A stretch of 64,000 nt of DNA from assembly GCF_004126535.1 (NCBI RefSeq), contig NZ_PPCV01000003.1, positions 1 to 64,000 on the forward strand, written 5' to 3'. Positions 8,528 through 17,715 of this stretch are shown piece after piece. The notes beneath the pieces were generated by a model. The model made no database searches. It was not told the origin of the DNA and worked only from the letters and a program-made list of their open reading frames with translations. Made by a program: the position numbers and the translations under genes. The DNA is from Propioniciclava flava. Its GTDB lineage: Bacteria; Actinomycetota; Actinomycetes; Propionibacteriales; Propionibacteriaceae. Positions within the stretch are counted from its first letter, which is position 1. Each line of letters starts with the position of its first letter.

Positions 8528-9583
8528 TCAGTCGCCGTAGTTGAAGTGGGCTTCCAGCAGCCGCAGGGTGAACTCTTGGCGGAGTTTGCTGACGCCGCGC
8601 TGGCTGGTGAACATGCCCTTGCGCCAGAACGCTTCGTCTTCGGGGAGGGCGTCGAGCCAGGTGACCGGGGCGACCCATTCGGCGTCATCACCGTCGATTT
8701 CGCTGCGTCGGAAGCCGCCGCTGCGGGGCTGGTCCGCCAGCGGGACCCACGCTCCGCCGACCAGCACCTTGGCCTCGTCGGCGGGGGACGCCTCGGCAAG
8801 GGTGGTGCCGACGGCGACGTAGCCGCTGCCGGGGATGTTGACCCACACCCGGGCTCCCACGGGCAGTGACCTCAGGGCCGCCGCGGCGGACGCCCCTGCG
8901 CCCGCGGAGACGAACTGATGGGTTCGGGCGTCCTCCCAGGGGCGGTCGCCGCCGAAGGAGACGTACCAGTCGCGGCCGTTCCAGGGAGCGCGCCTGCCTG
9001 TACGACCAGGCTCGGCGGGGTCGTCGTCGTCGCCGAGCCACGACCGGGTGAGGTAGCGGCGCCCGTCGTCCTCGAAGGAGGACAGGAACACCACGGTCAC
9101 CGGCACGCCGAACGGACGCAGGTAGCGCACGATGCGGTCCAGGTGCGCCTCGGGCTCCCCCGCGACCACGGTCAGGTGGACGTCATGGTTGAGTTCGTCG
9201 GGAGGCGTGCCGCCGAAGACGTCCTCGAATGCCGCCTCGAACGGCTGCGCGAGGTGCCGGGTGGCGAGGGCCAGCACGTCCTCGCGCGATAGGCCCGCCG
9301 CCCACGCCCCGTGATCCAGTGCCCGCGCCACCGCCTCATGCCCGTCCGATTGGTCGACGAGTTCCACCACATGCAGGCCACCGTCGGCATCCACGGCCAA
9401 TACGTCCAACGGGACGCCGGACGCGGTGGCGACCTGGCTGCCGATCACCAGCAACCGCTCCCCCAGCAGCGAGGGATCGCGGCGCAGCAAAGCCTGCAGT
9501 TCCGTAGCCGCGGGGGCGGTGGCGGTGGACACCGCACGGGGTTCGTCCCCGTCGATGCGCCACATTCTCTTCTCGACGTGCAT
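8528..9583 (-). CDS. Nuclease-fold protein with C-terminal EVE/PUA-like region, catalytic Lys missing
   Basis: The first half looks like the NucS/DUF91 branch of the PD-(D/E)XK fold: VIGSQV, then LDVLAVDADG (D60) and HVVELV (E74). The motif should end in E-x-K, but V76 replaces the lysine, so nuclease activity is doubtful unless another residue substitutes. The second half, from about residue 200, has WYVSFG, WEDAR, ARVWVNIPGSGYVAVG and a conserved end QRGVSKLRQEFT; the spacing recalls EVE/PUA-like folds that read modified bases. An AAGGAG sits before the ATG. It is on the same strand as the helicase, 99 bases upstream, so it may belong to that operon, but related proteins may also stand alone. 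Confidence 0.55.
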   Translation of the reverse strand: MHVEKRMWRIDGDEPRAVSTATAPAATELQALLRRDPSLLGERLLVIGSQVATASGVPLDVLAVDADGGLHVVELVDQSDGHEAVARALDHGAWAAGLSREDVLALATRHLAQPFEAAFEDVFGGTPPDELNHDVHLTVVAGEPEAHLDRIVRYLRPFGVPVTVVFLSSFEDDGRRYLTRSWLGDDDDPAEPGRTGRRAPWNGRDWYVSFGGDRPWEDARTHQFVSAGAGASAAAALRSLPVGARVWVNIPGSGYVAVGTTLAEASPADEAKVLVGGAWVPLADQPRSGGFRRSEIDGDDAEWVAPVTWLDALPEDEAFWRKGMFTSQRGVSKLRQEFTLRLLEAHFNYGD

Positions 9584-9861
9584 GAGTGAAGCTCCTTGGA
9601 ACCTGGGGGTGATTCCTCGTCAGCGGCGAGTGAAGACGAGGGGTCGTGCGAGTGATCCCCAGCCTAAATGACAGGGCGCGGGACGCCGACCCGCGGACAA
9701 GGACGTGGGAGCGAGTCCGGCCCGAACCGGACCTGATCCGGGTCTTGATGGCGCCCAGCAGCGCGCGGCACCACGCGGTGACCTCGGCCACCAGATCATC
9801 GCGGGTAAGTGCCTCGTGACGAACAGTGCCCGAGAAACCAGATAGCCACGAGGCACCAGCG

Positions 9862-10476
9862 CTACAGCCACCCTTGCGCCAAGGCGATCCGTACGGCCTC
9901 GGCACGATTGCTGGCGCCCGTCTTCCCGATCGCGGAGGACAACCTGTTTCGGATTGTTCCCTCCGACAGGTAGAGACGGTGGGCCAACGTCGCAACCGGG
10001 GCGCCATCCCGGGCGGCGCGCAGCACATCGGCTTCCCGCTCCGTCAGCGGAGAGCGTCCGGCGATCATGCTCTCCACCGCCAACTCGGGGTCAATCACGC
10101 GCAGACCGGTATGGACGCGACGGACGGCATCAGCGAGTTGGCGCGCCGGGGCGTCCTTGACGACGAACCCGTCCGCTCCGGCCTCCAGAGCCCGACGGAC
10201 GTAGCCCGGCCTACTGAAGGTGGTCACCATGAGGATGCGCGTCCCCGGCGACGTCTGACGGATGTCTGCTGCGGCGGCGATCCCATCCATGTCGGGCATC
10301 TCGACGTCGAGCAGTGCGACATCCGGGTGCAGACGGCGGACAGCAGCGATCGCTTCCTGTCCGGTCGCGGCCTCGGCAACCACTTCCAGGTCGGGCTCCA
10401 GCGACAGCAGTGCTGCCAGTGCGCCTCGGACAAGCGCCTGGTCATCGGCCAGCAGCAGGCGAAGGGGATCGGTCAT
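9862..10476 (-). CDS. NarL/LuxR-family response regulator
   Basis: The protein has an N-terminal receiver domain (LLLADDQALVRG start, phosphoacceptor D in VALLDVEMPDMDG, K in FVVKDAP) and a C-terminal LuxR helix-turn-helix beginning LTEREADVLRAA. The ATG at 10476 overlaps the stop of the sensor kinase gene as ATGA, so the pair is translationally coupled; the longer upstream frame has no family similarity. The kinase is of the DesK type, and the divergent HXXEE membrane protein is the most obvious local target, but the signal and regulon are unknown. Confidence 0.9.
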   Translation of the reverse strand: MTDPLRLLLADDQALVRGALAALLSLEPDLEVVAEAATGQEAIAAVRRLHPDVALLDVEMPDMDGIAAAADIRQTSPGTRILMVTTFSRPGYVRRALEAGADGFVVKDAPARQLADAVRRVHTGLRVIDPELAVESMIAGRSPLTEREADVLRAARDGAPVATLAHRLYLSEGTIRNRLSSAIGKTGASNRAEAVRIALAQGWL

Positions 10477-11588
10477 GCGAACTCCACAGTGAGGAGGCAT
10501 CCGGGGTTCAGCGCGGACACGATGACGCGGGCGCCGTGGGTGTGCGCACGTTCCCGTAGGCCCATCAGGCCGTTGCCTTCGGGCGCTTCCTGGGTGCCGA
10601 CACCGTCGTCTGCGATCTGGACGCGCCGGGCATCGAGGCTGATCCGACAGGTCATCGCGTGTGCGTGCCGCACGACGTTGGTGACGCCTTCGCGTACCGC
10701 CCACGCGAACACCTCGTGCCGATCAGCCGGGATCAGCGGCACCGAGTCGGGGGCGTGCAGGGCCACACCTGCCGCGTCCAACGCGATCTGAGCGCGGCCA
10801 AGTTCCGTAGCCAGATCGATACCGCGGTATCCGCCGACGGCATGCCGCACCTCGGCCAAGGCGTCCCGGGCCAGGGACTCCAGGTCGGCCAGCTCCGCTT
10901 CCGCACGGGCGGGATCGTGACGCACAACCTTGCCGGCCAGTTCGGCTTTGATGGCGATGACGGTCAGGGAATGCCCCAAAATGTCGTGCAGGTCGCGCGA
11001 AAACCGTTCACGTTCCTCGACGACGGCCAAGCGTGCCAACTCTTCGCGCGCTTCGTGCAGGTCATGGTTGCGCGCGACGAGGTGACGCCACCCGAGTAGC
11101 ACGCTGACTACCGCCGCGATCCCGAAAGACACGGACGCGTCCGAGGTCCACCCTCCGAAAGCACGCGCCGCCTCGTTGCCGACAACCAGTAGAACGCCGA
11201 CGCCCAGCGCCTGTCCCGGCGGCAGCACCTCCACGGCGGTGGCCGCCGTGAAGATCGCCACCGCACCAGCGGAGGGCCCCACCCACGCGAGGACGGCCAC
11301 ACCAAGCCCCGCCACCGTCGCCCAGCACAGCCAGGCGACCCCCACCCGAACGCTGTCGCCTCGGCGTCGGAGTTCGGCTGATCCCGCCAGCGTCCCGACA
11401 TAGGCAAGGGAGAAGGCGATCAGGGCCAGGCAACCGCCCCAGCCGCCGCCCGCGACGCCAGTCGCCCACGCTCGCCCAAACGCTGGGACGAGGAAGACCA
11501 GCCACACCACGATCAACACCAAGCCGAACCGTGCCGACCACCCCGCGCTGCCGACTGCCCGCTGCTGGGTGGTCGTGTCCGTCGTCAC
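10473..11588 (-). CDS. DesK-type sensor histidine kinase (HisKA_3)
   Basis: About five hydrophobic segments fill the N-terminal half, followed by the HisKA_3 dimerisation and phosphoacceptor helix (ERERFSRDLHDILGHSLTVI) and a HATPase region (AVREGVTNVVRHAHA, then ADDGVGT and GLMGLRERA). This is the NarL-partner kinase class, with membrane-embedded sensing and no large extracellular domain. It overlaps the response regulator by four bases. The start is uncertain: GTG at 11588 has an AGGGG upstream and is chosen, while ATG at 11627 would add 13 residues. Confidence 0.85.
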   Translation of the reverse strand: MTTDTTTQQRAVGSAGWSARFGLVLIVVWLVFLVPAFGRAWATGVAGGGWGGCLALIAFSLAYVGTLAGSAELRRRGDSVRVGVAWLCWATVAGLGVAVLAWVGPSAGAVAIFTAATAVEVLPPGQALGVGVLLVVGNEAARAFGGWTSDASVSFGIAAVVSVLLGWRHLVARNHDLHEAREELARLAVVEERERFSRDLHDILGHSLTVIAIKAELAGKVVRHDPARAEAELADLESLARDALAEVRHAVGGYRGIDLATELGRAQIALDAAGVALHAPDSVPLIPADRHEVFAWAVREGVTNVVRHAHAMTCRISLDARRVQIADDGVGTQEAPEGNGLMGLRERAHTHGARVIVSALNPGCLLTVEFA

Positions 11589-11681
11589 GTCGTGAACGCT
11601 AGCCCCTGACAGGCGCGGAAGGCTCATCCGTGAGCGGCGCACACGGCGTCGCCCCGCCACGTTCCCGCCAGGAGGACCTTC

Positions 11682-12158
11682 ATGATCGCTGTGATGCCGC
11701 TACTCATCTGGGCAGTGCCGGTGTGCTTCGCCCTGCACGTCGTCGAGGAGTTTTTCCTCCCCGGCGGCTTCATGCCCTGGTATCACCAGTTCCGCCCATG
11801 GCGTGCGCAGGCGACGCCCCGCTACTACCTGAAGGTCAACGGGATCGTCTTGTTGATCGCGATCGTCGTGGCCGCGACGGCTGGCACTGACGGCACGGGC
11901 AACGAGGGGGTCCTCATCGTGACCGGCGCGTTGACGAGCAACGTCCTGCTCACCCATGTGTGGGGTGCCCTCGCGACCCGGCGATACTCCCCCGGCATGG
12001 TCACCGGGCTTGTCCTCATTCTTCCGCTGACCATCGGCGTGTGGGCCCTCACCATCGGGGTCGGTCGAACGGAACCGATCGCTTTCCTGGTGGCCGCGGT
12101 CGTGAGCCCGCTGAAGGAGATTCACGCCGCCCGTCCCCCGGCGAAAGATCGCAGCTAA
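11682..12158 (+). CDS. HXXEE domain-containing membrane protein
   Basis: A 158-residue polytopic protein of four to five hydrophobic segments with the family motif HVVEE at residues 19-23 and a conserved PGGFMPWY loop after it. AGGAGG precedes the ATG at good spacing. The function of the HXXEE family is not established; the conserved His and Glu residues in the membrane suggest metal binding or an enzymatic role. It is transcribed divergently from the two-component system, with the shared promoter space in about 11589-11681. Confidence 0.75.
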   Translation: MIAVMPLLIWAVPVCFALHVVEEFFLPGGFMPWYHQFRPWRAQATPRYYLKVNGIVLLIAIVVAATAGTDGTGNEGVLIVTGALTSNVLLTHVWGALATRRYSPGMVTGLVLILPLTIGVWALTIGVGRTEPIAFLVAAVVSPLKEIHAARPPAKDRS

Positions 12159-12206
12159 AGGGTGAGCGCCGCCCGCTCCGCGGACAGCACCCCGTCCTGG
12201 TCGGTT

Positions 12207-14193
12207 TCAGGAGGTGAGGACGACCAGATGCTGGGTCGTGCGCGTCATCGCCACATACCGCTCCACCGCACCAGCCACCGGATCACCCAAGCCGAACCGC
12301 TCAGGATCCACGAGCACCACCAGATCGAACTCCAGGCCTGCCACCTGGTCAGGGGCCAAGGATCGGACCCGTGGCGTGGACGCGAAGCCTGGGGCTCCGA
12401 TCACGCATGCGGTCCCCTGCGCATGCTCCCCCAGCCAGCCCTCCACGATGGCCGCCAGATCCTTCGTGTTCCCGTGCTGGACGGGCCGCCCGCTCCTGCG
12501 GATGGATTGCGGCACGGACGCGTCTGGCAGGACGGCCCGGATCACCGGTTCGGCCTCGGCCATGACCTCGGCGGGCGTGCGGTAGTTGACGGTGAGCGTG
12601 GCGTGACGGAGGCGACCCACTCCGACGCGTGCGAGCCGTTGGGACCAGGACTCGGTGAACCCGGCCCGCGCCTGGGCGCGGTCCCCCACAACGGTCATGC
12701 TTCGGCTTGGGCAGCGGCGCAGCAGCATCTGCCACTGGGCATCGGTGAGCTCTTGAGCTTCATCGACGACCAGGTGGGCGAACGGCCCCGCGAGCCGATC
12801 GCCGCCTCGTGTCGCGACGGCGTCCTCGTCGACCAGGTCCTCGCGGATGCTGGCGCGCCGCAGCAGTTGCAGCCCGCTGGCAGGATCGTCGTCCGTAGCC
12901 AGCAGGTAATCGACGAGATCGTCCATGTAGGCGCGTTGCGCGGCGAGCCCCGACTCCCGGTGGCGGCGGCGTCCCGGCTCAGCGGGATCCCCCACGCGAT
13001 GTCGCATGGCGTCCAGCAGCGGCAGGTCGGCCCCTGTCCACGCGGAGCCTTCCGGACGCGCCAAGGCGTGCCGCTCGGACGCCGTGAGCCAGGGTGCGCA
13101 CCGCTTCAAGTAGGCGGGCACATCCCACAGGTCCGAGACGAGGTCAGCGGCGTCCAGGATCGGCCACGCCCTGGAGAAGGTGCGCGCGAACTCCAGGTTG
13201 CCCGTTATCGCGCTGCGGATCTCGTCCTCGCTCGCGTCGGTCTGATCGTGGCGGTCCAGCACGATCTCCATGAGCGCCTCCCACACGTCATCGCGTGCCT
13301 CGTTGTGGGGCACCCCGGCAGGCGCAGCGGTGAAGGCGTCCGCCCAGTCCTGCGGGGTGATCCTCACCTCGTCCCAGGCGGTCGCGACATCGAAGGGCTC
13401 GGTGGGCGGCTCCTCGTACAGTGACACCGCCGGTTCGACCGCGGACGCCATGCGCGCATCGTTCTTCAGCCGCGCGATCTGGGGATCCGGTTCCTCGCCT
13501 GCCGTGGCTCCCTCCGGCACGAGGTCCGCGAGGGTGCAGGTCGCGACGCCCTCCTCACCGAGCGCGGGTAAGACGTCGGCGATGTAGTTGAGGTAGGGCC
13601 GGTGGGGGCCCACGACGAGCAGGTCGCCGCGTCCACCCTGGAGTCGCGCGTCGGCATACAGAAGGTAGGCGGCACGGTGCAGGCCGACGACCGTCTTTCC
13701 CGTTCCGGGGCCGCCATCGACCACCACGACACCTTCTGAGGACGCCCGGATGATCGCGTCCTGGTCGGCCTGGATCGTCCCCACAACGTCGCGCATGTGA
13801 CCGGTCCGGCTCGCCCCGAGGCTGAGGAGGAAGGCCGAGTCTTCATCCAAGGCCACCGCGTCCGCGTCCTGCAGGGTCGGTGAGCCCGATCCTGCCCAGA
13901 TAGGTGGGCTCGGATCGTCCTTCCTCGGTCATGCGTCCGATGCAGATGTCGTTGCCGTAGCGCTGCAAAGTGGCGCGTCGGGCGCTGACCCGGTGAATCT
14001 CTTCGTCGCGGTCCATCGCCCCGCGTCCACGGCGCCCGGGGGCGCGGCGAAGCTCATCGATGCGATCGCTGAGCGTGACGATCTGCTGATCGAGGCAGGC
14101 CGTGATGGACGCGAACCGAGCACGATCTCCGTCGATCAGTGCGGCGGAGGTCTTGGCTGACAGGTGGGCGGGAAGGGCGAAAACGTCGGGCAC
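12207..14193 (-). pseudogene. helR: HelR/HelD-like RNA polymerase-associated helicase, broken by internal deletion and frameshift
   Basis: Two overlapping frames carry one gene. The first (GTG at 14193 to TGA at 13843) has the HelR N-terminus: LPAHLSAK, AMDRDEEIHR, then YLGRIGLTDPAG. The second (from 13856 to 12207) resumes at ALDEDSAFLLSLG and contains Walker A DGGPGTGKTVVGLHR, VVDEAQELTD and the UvrD-type C-terminal motifs through YVAMTRT. HelR relatives have about 55 residues between these points, including the DWRSPAAEPF segment; that block is gone and the frame shifts at the join. HelR-type motors recycle stalled RNA polymerase and can protect it from rifamycins. A GTG near the overlap could let the helicase half be made separately, but full function is doubtful. 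Confidence 0.75.
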
Positions 14194-14307
14194 GAGGCGA
14201 GATTCTGCGCCCGAAGGGGGGCCTTGCGGCAAGCCCCCCACCCGGCTATAGATTGAAAGTGCAGAGAGGCACTCCGGGCGAGATCGTTCCCCCGGCACAA
14301 TGTCCTT

Positions 14308-14694
14308 GTGGATCCTCAGCAAACTCCCATCGACGTCGGAACCGTGCTGCTGTACCTCGCGATTGCCGCCGGGTGCTGGCTGGTGTTCTGGCTCGTGCGG
14401 GGATGGTTGCGTGCGCGCATCCACCGGCCCGTGCCGCCATCGGTTACCGACGACCTCGCTCACGCGACCTTCCCCATCTCCCGACCCGGTTACTCCATGC
14501 GCGACGTCGACGAGCTTCTGGATCGAGCCCAGGCGTGGCTGCTACCGCAGCTGTCGGACGCCGACCGTGCGGCAGCGCTGGATCAGGTGTCGAACGCCCG
14601 ATTCACGACGGCACGCTCCGGATATGACCCGCGCGCCGTCGACACCCACCTCGACGCGCTCATCGCCCGACTCTCGGGAGCCCACCCAGGCTAG
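14308..14694 (+). CDS. DivIVA-domain membrane protein
   Basis: A 128-residue protein with one N-terminal transmembrane helix (LLYLAIAAGCWLVFWLV), then two copies of a DivIVA-like pattern: FPISRPGYSMRDVDELLDRA near residues 52-71 and FTTARSGYDPRAVDTHLDAL near 98-117. Such repeats occur in small actinobacterial proteins linked to polar growth or septal proteins, though the full coiled coil of DivIVA/Wag31 is absent. The GTG start is inferred from frame; no good Shine-Dalgarno is visible. It is divergent from the broken helicase. Confidence 0.65.
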   Translation: MDPQQTPIDVGTVLLYLAIAAGCWLVFWLVRGWLRARIHRPVPPSVTDDLAHATFPISRPGYSMRDVDELLDRAQAWLLPQLSDADRAAALDQVSNARFTTARSGYDPRAVDTHLDALIARLSGAHPG

Positions 14695-14717
14695 ACGGGA
14701 GGCCTGCGCGAGCATTA

Positions 14718-15266
14718 CTAGGGCCTACGGAAGGCATCCATGACCGTCGGCGCCCCTGCCGGCACCGACACCACCGTGATCGCATCCCCCGCACCGATGG
14801 TGCCGTTACGTAGCACACGCAAATACGGGCCGAGACGCCCCGAATCGGCAAACCGCTTCACCCAGCCACGCTCCAAATCAGGACCCATCCAACGAGCGAA
14901 CGTAGCGCAGGGACGCCGCGGCTTAGTCACCTCGACCTCGACCGTCTCCCCGATCCGCCACACCTCACCGATGCGGGCCGCATTCACATCGATGCCGGAG
15001 GTTCGCAGGTTTTCCCCGAAGGCGCCCGGCGGGAGATCGCGTCCCAGTTCGGCCTGCCAGTAGGCGGCGTCCTCCTCGGCATACACGTACAGCGCCTGCT
15101 CCAGGCCGCCGTGATGTTTTCGGTCGGCCTGCACATCGGCGTACACGCCATAGGGGCCGACCTTCACGCGTCCGGCGACCGGACGCTTGTCGATGGCCGT
15201 CGTACCGATCGTTCCCGCGTCGTCGTGGAGCTGGTGGACGACGCAGACGGCGAGGAGTTCGGGCAT
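14718..15266 (-). CDS. MOSC domain-containing protein (YiiM-like)
   Basis: The 182-residue product matches the stand-alone MOSC fold: DKRPV early on, the HHGGLEQALYVYA block, LPPGAFGENL, and the conserved cysteine in KPRRPCATFARW, which in molybdenum cofactor sulfurases marks the sulfur- or cofactor-handling site. YiiM-type proteins take part in molybdenum-dependent detoxification of N-hydroxylated compounds; that role is assumed from the family. The gene stands alone, convergent with the DivIVA-like gene and divergent from galK. Confidence 0.85.
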   Translation of the reverse strand: MPELLAVCVVHQLHDDAGTIGTTAIDKRPVAGRVKVGPYGVYADVQADRKHHGGLEQALYVYAEEDAAYWQAELGRDLPPGAFGENLRTSGIDVNAARIGEVWRIGETVEVEVTKPRRPCATFARWMGPDLERGWVKRFADSGRLGPYLRVLRNGTIGAGDAITVVSVPAGAPTVMDAFRRP

Positions 15267-15373
15267 AGAGGCCAGACTAGGGGGCGTCCGGACAACGCGT
15301 GAGGCCCGCTCGCACCCTGCTGCTGACGCGTGGCGTCGCCGTTGCGATGGGGGGGCGCATTAGGCTGCGGGTC

Positions 15374-16579
15374 ATGTCGAACCACCTTTCGCTCCTGCCC
15401 GCCTGGGACGACGCGGAGGGCGTCCGGAGGGCCTCGGAACTCTTCCTCGCCACGTACGGCGGCCGGCCCGACGGCGTGTGGGCCGCACCCGGCCGGGTGA
15501 ACCTGATCGGCGAGCACCTCGACTACAACGGCGGCTTCAGCCTGCCGTTCGCGCTGCCCCACCGCACGTTCGTGGCGCTGGCGCGCCGCGACGACGAGTT
15601 CGTCCGGCTGGTCTCGGACCTCGGCGCGGGCGAGCCGTGGACCGGCTCTCTGGACGACCTCGGCCCGGGCCGGGCGGCCGGCTGGATCGCGTACGCGGGC
15701 GGGCCCGCCTGGGTCCTGCGCGACGAGGGCCTCCCCGTGGGCGGGTTCGACGCGGCGATCGCCTCCTGCGTGCCCCTGGGCGCCGGGCTCTCCTCCTCCG
15801 CGGCCCTCGAGACCGCGGTCGCCCTGGCCCTCGACGAGCTCTTCCACGACGGGACCCTCGGCGCCGACGACGCGGGCCGCACCCGGCTCGCGGCCGCCTG
15901 CGTGCGCGCCGAGAACGAGGTGGCCGGGGCCGCGACCGGCGGCATGGACCAGGCCGCAGCGCTCCGCACCACCGCCGGGCACGCCCTGCTCATCGACAGC
16001 CATGACGCCTCCGTCCGGCAGGTCCCGCTCGACCTGGACGCCGCGGGCCTCGCCGTGCTGGTGATCGACACCCGCGCCCCCCATGCCCTCGCCGACGGCC
16101 AGTACGCGAGCCGGCGGGCCGCGTGCGAGCGGGCGGCCGCGCGCCTCGCCGTCCCGACGCTGTGCGCGGTGGCCGACCCGGAGGCCGCCCTCGCGCGGCT
16201 GGACGACCCGGAGGAGGTTCGCCGCGCGCGGCACGTCTTCACGGAGCAGGAGCGCGTGCGCCGCGTGATCGACCTCGTGTCGGCCTCGCGGCTGTCCGAG
16301 ATCGGGCCCGATCTGGACGGCTCCCACGCCTCGCTGGCGGGCGACTACGAGGTCAGCTGCCGCGAGCTCGACGTCGCGGTGTCGGCCGCCCGCGACGCCG
16401 GGGCCCGGGGTGCCCGGATGACCGGCGGCGGGTTCGGGGGCTCGGCCATCGCGCTCGTCGAGCGGGGGGCCGAGTCGCGGGTGGCGGACGCCGTGGCTTC
16501 GGCCTTCGCCGAGCACGGGTTCACCCCCCCGGCGTTCCTCGTTGCCCGCGCGTCCGCGCCCGGCGGCCGGGTGGCCTGA
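15374..16579 (+). CDS. galK: Galactokinase
   Basis: The 401-residue GHMP kinase phosphorylates galactose to galactose-1-phosphate. It shows the galactokinase signature GRVNLIGEHLDYNGG near residue 39, the GHMP ATP-binding loop PLGAGLSSSAALE near 135, and the C-terminal ARMTGGGFGGSAIAL. The ATG at 15374 is chosen over an upstream in-frame start because the family begins here. It opens the galactoside locus and supplies the first step for galactose released by the three downstream glycosidases. No galT or galE is in the window, so later Leloir steps must be encoded elsewhere. Confidence 0.93.
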   Translation: MSNHLSLLPAWDDAEGVRRASELFLATYGGRPDGVWAAPGRVNLIGEHLDYNGGFSLPFALPHRTFVALARRDDEFVRLVSDLGAGEPWTGSLDDLGPGRAAGWIAYAGGPAWVLRDEGLPVGGFDAAIASCVPLGAGLSSSAALETAVALALDELFHDGTLGADDAGRTRLAAACVRAENEVAGAATGGMDQAAALRTTAGHALLIDSHDASVRQVPLDLDAAGLAVLVIDTRAPHALADGQYASRRAACERAAARLAVPTLCAVADPEAALARLDDPEEVRRARHVFTEQERVRRVIDLVSASRLSEIGPDLDGSHASLAGDYEVSCRELDVAVSAARDAGARGARMTGGGFGGSAIALVERGAESRVADAVASAFAEHGFTPPAFLVARASAPGGRVA

Positions 16580-16586
16580 GCCCGTG

Positions 16587-16602
16587 CGTTACCGCTAACG
16601 TT
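16587..16602. promoter_or_regulatory. LacI-family operator upstream of lacI
   Basis: CGTTACCGCTAACGTT, with perfect CGTTA/TAACG half sites around a four-base centre, lies between galK and the LacI gene. It matches the operator before the GH42 gene, so autoregulation is inferred. Confidence 0.7.
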
Positions 16603-16643
16603 CCGGGTGGGCTGCGGGCGCCCGTGAGGAGGTGACGGCGAGC

Positions 16644-17687
16644 ATGGCGATCGAGGCCTCCGCTCCGGAGGGCGGCCCGCCCGGCCGACCCGCCACGATC
16701 TACACCGTCGCGGAGGCGGCGGGCGTGAGCCACCAGACGGTGTCCCGCTACCTCAAGGGCGATTCCCTGCGACCCGGCAACCGCGAGCGGGTGGAGCAGG
16801 CGGTGAAGGCCCTGGACTACCAGGTCAACGACGTCGCGCAGGCCCTCTCCACGAAGAAGTCGCACCGGATCGGTGCGTTCGTGTTCGACATCGACGACTG
16901 GGCGCCGCAGCGCATCCTGGCCGGGGCGGCCAAGGCCGCGCGCTCCGCGGGCTACATCCTCGACATCCTCCGCGTCGACCCGGAGGACAACGTGTCGTTG
17001 CGGAACGCCGTCCGCCTGATGAACCGCACCATGCTGGCGGGGGTCGTGGTCATCTCGCCCTCCGACCCGATCCTGCGGCTGCTGCAGCTCGAACGGCTGA
17101 GGGTCCCGTGGGTCGTGGAGGCCGAGCCCGTCCTGGGCCCGGACGACGACCGCGCCCTCCAACACCCCTTCGCCCGAGTCGTGAGCCACCTCGCCGACCT
17201 GGGCCACGAACGCTTCTTCCACATCGGGGGCCCAGTCTCCTGGCTGGCGGAACGGAACCGCCGCGAGGCCTACCGGCAGACGCTCGCCCGCCGGGGCCTG
17301 ACGAACTGCGGCGAGACCCAGGGGCTGTGGGGCGCCGCCGCCGGCTACGAGGCCATGGCGTCCTACCCCCACGCGGACGCCCCCACCGCGATCGTCGCGG
17401 CGAGCGACCAACTGGCTCTGGGGGCGCTGTTCTGGCTGCAGGAGCACGGCGTCCGGGTCCCGGACGACGTCAGCGTGTCGGGCTACGACGGCATCGCGGA
17501 CACGGAGTACTACTGGCCGCCGCTCACCACGGTGGCCGTCGACTTCCCCCGTATGGGATGCAACACGGTGCAGGCGCTCTTGGCGCTGGAGGGCGGCGGC
17601 GGGCCGCCCGACTTGGGGATGCCGGTCGGGGAGCTCGTCCCGCGCGCGTCCACGGGCCGCCCGGGCGGGGGCATCCCCGCACCCTGA
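16644..17687 (+). CDS. LacI-family transcriptional repressor of the galactoside locus
   Basis: The N-terminus carries a LacI helix-turn-helix (YTVAEAAGVSHQTVSRYL), then a periplasmic-binding-protein-like effector domain ending around SGYDGIADTEYYWPPLTTV. ATG at 16644 is preferred because GAGGAGG at 16626-16632 is well placed for it and overlaps the earlier GTG. Matching palindromes lie just upstream of this gene and in the promoter of the next gene, so it probably represses itself and the GH42-ABC-GH2-GH36 operon until a galactoside binds. The inducer is inferred from gene content only. Confidence 0.9.
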   Translation: MAIEASAPEGGPPGRPATIYTVAEAAGVSHQTVSRYLKGDSLRPGNRERVEQAVKALDYQVNDVAQALSTKKSHRIGAFVFDIDDWAPQRILAGAAKAARSAGYILDILRVDPEDNVSLRNAVRLMNRTMLAGVVVISPSDPILRLLQLERLRVPWVVEAEPVLGPDDDRALQHPFARVVSHLADLGHERFFHIGGPVSWLAERNRREAYRQTLARRGLTNCGETQGLWGAAAGYEAMASYPHADAPTAIVAASDQLALGALFWLQEHGVRVPDDVSVSGYDGIADTEYYWPPLTTVAVDFPRMGCNTVQALLALEGGGGPPDLGMPVGELVPRASTGRPGGGIPAP

Positions 17688-17715
17688 AAGCCACGGAGCG
17701 ACTTTTCCGGAACCC

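Noticed and set aside
9584-9861. Possible gene between the nuclease-fold protein and the response regulator
   Set aside because: A minus-strand frame (LTRDDLVAEVTAWCRALLGAIK) has some coding look but no start, no family and stops nearby; it could be a remnant but cannot be supported.
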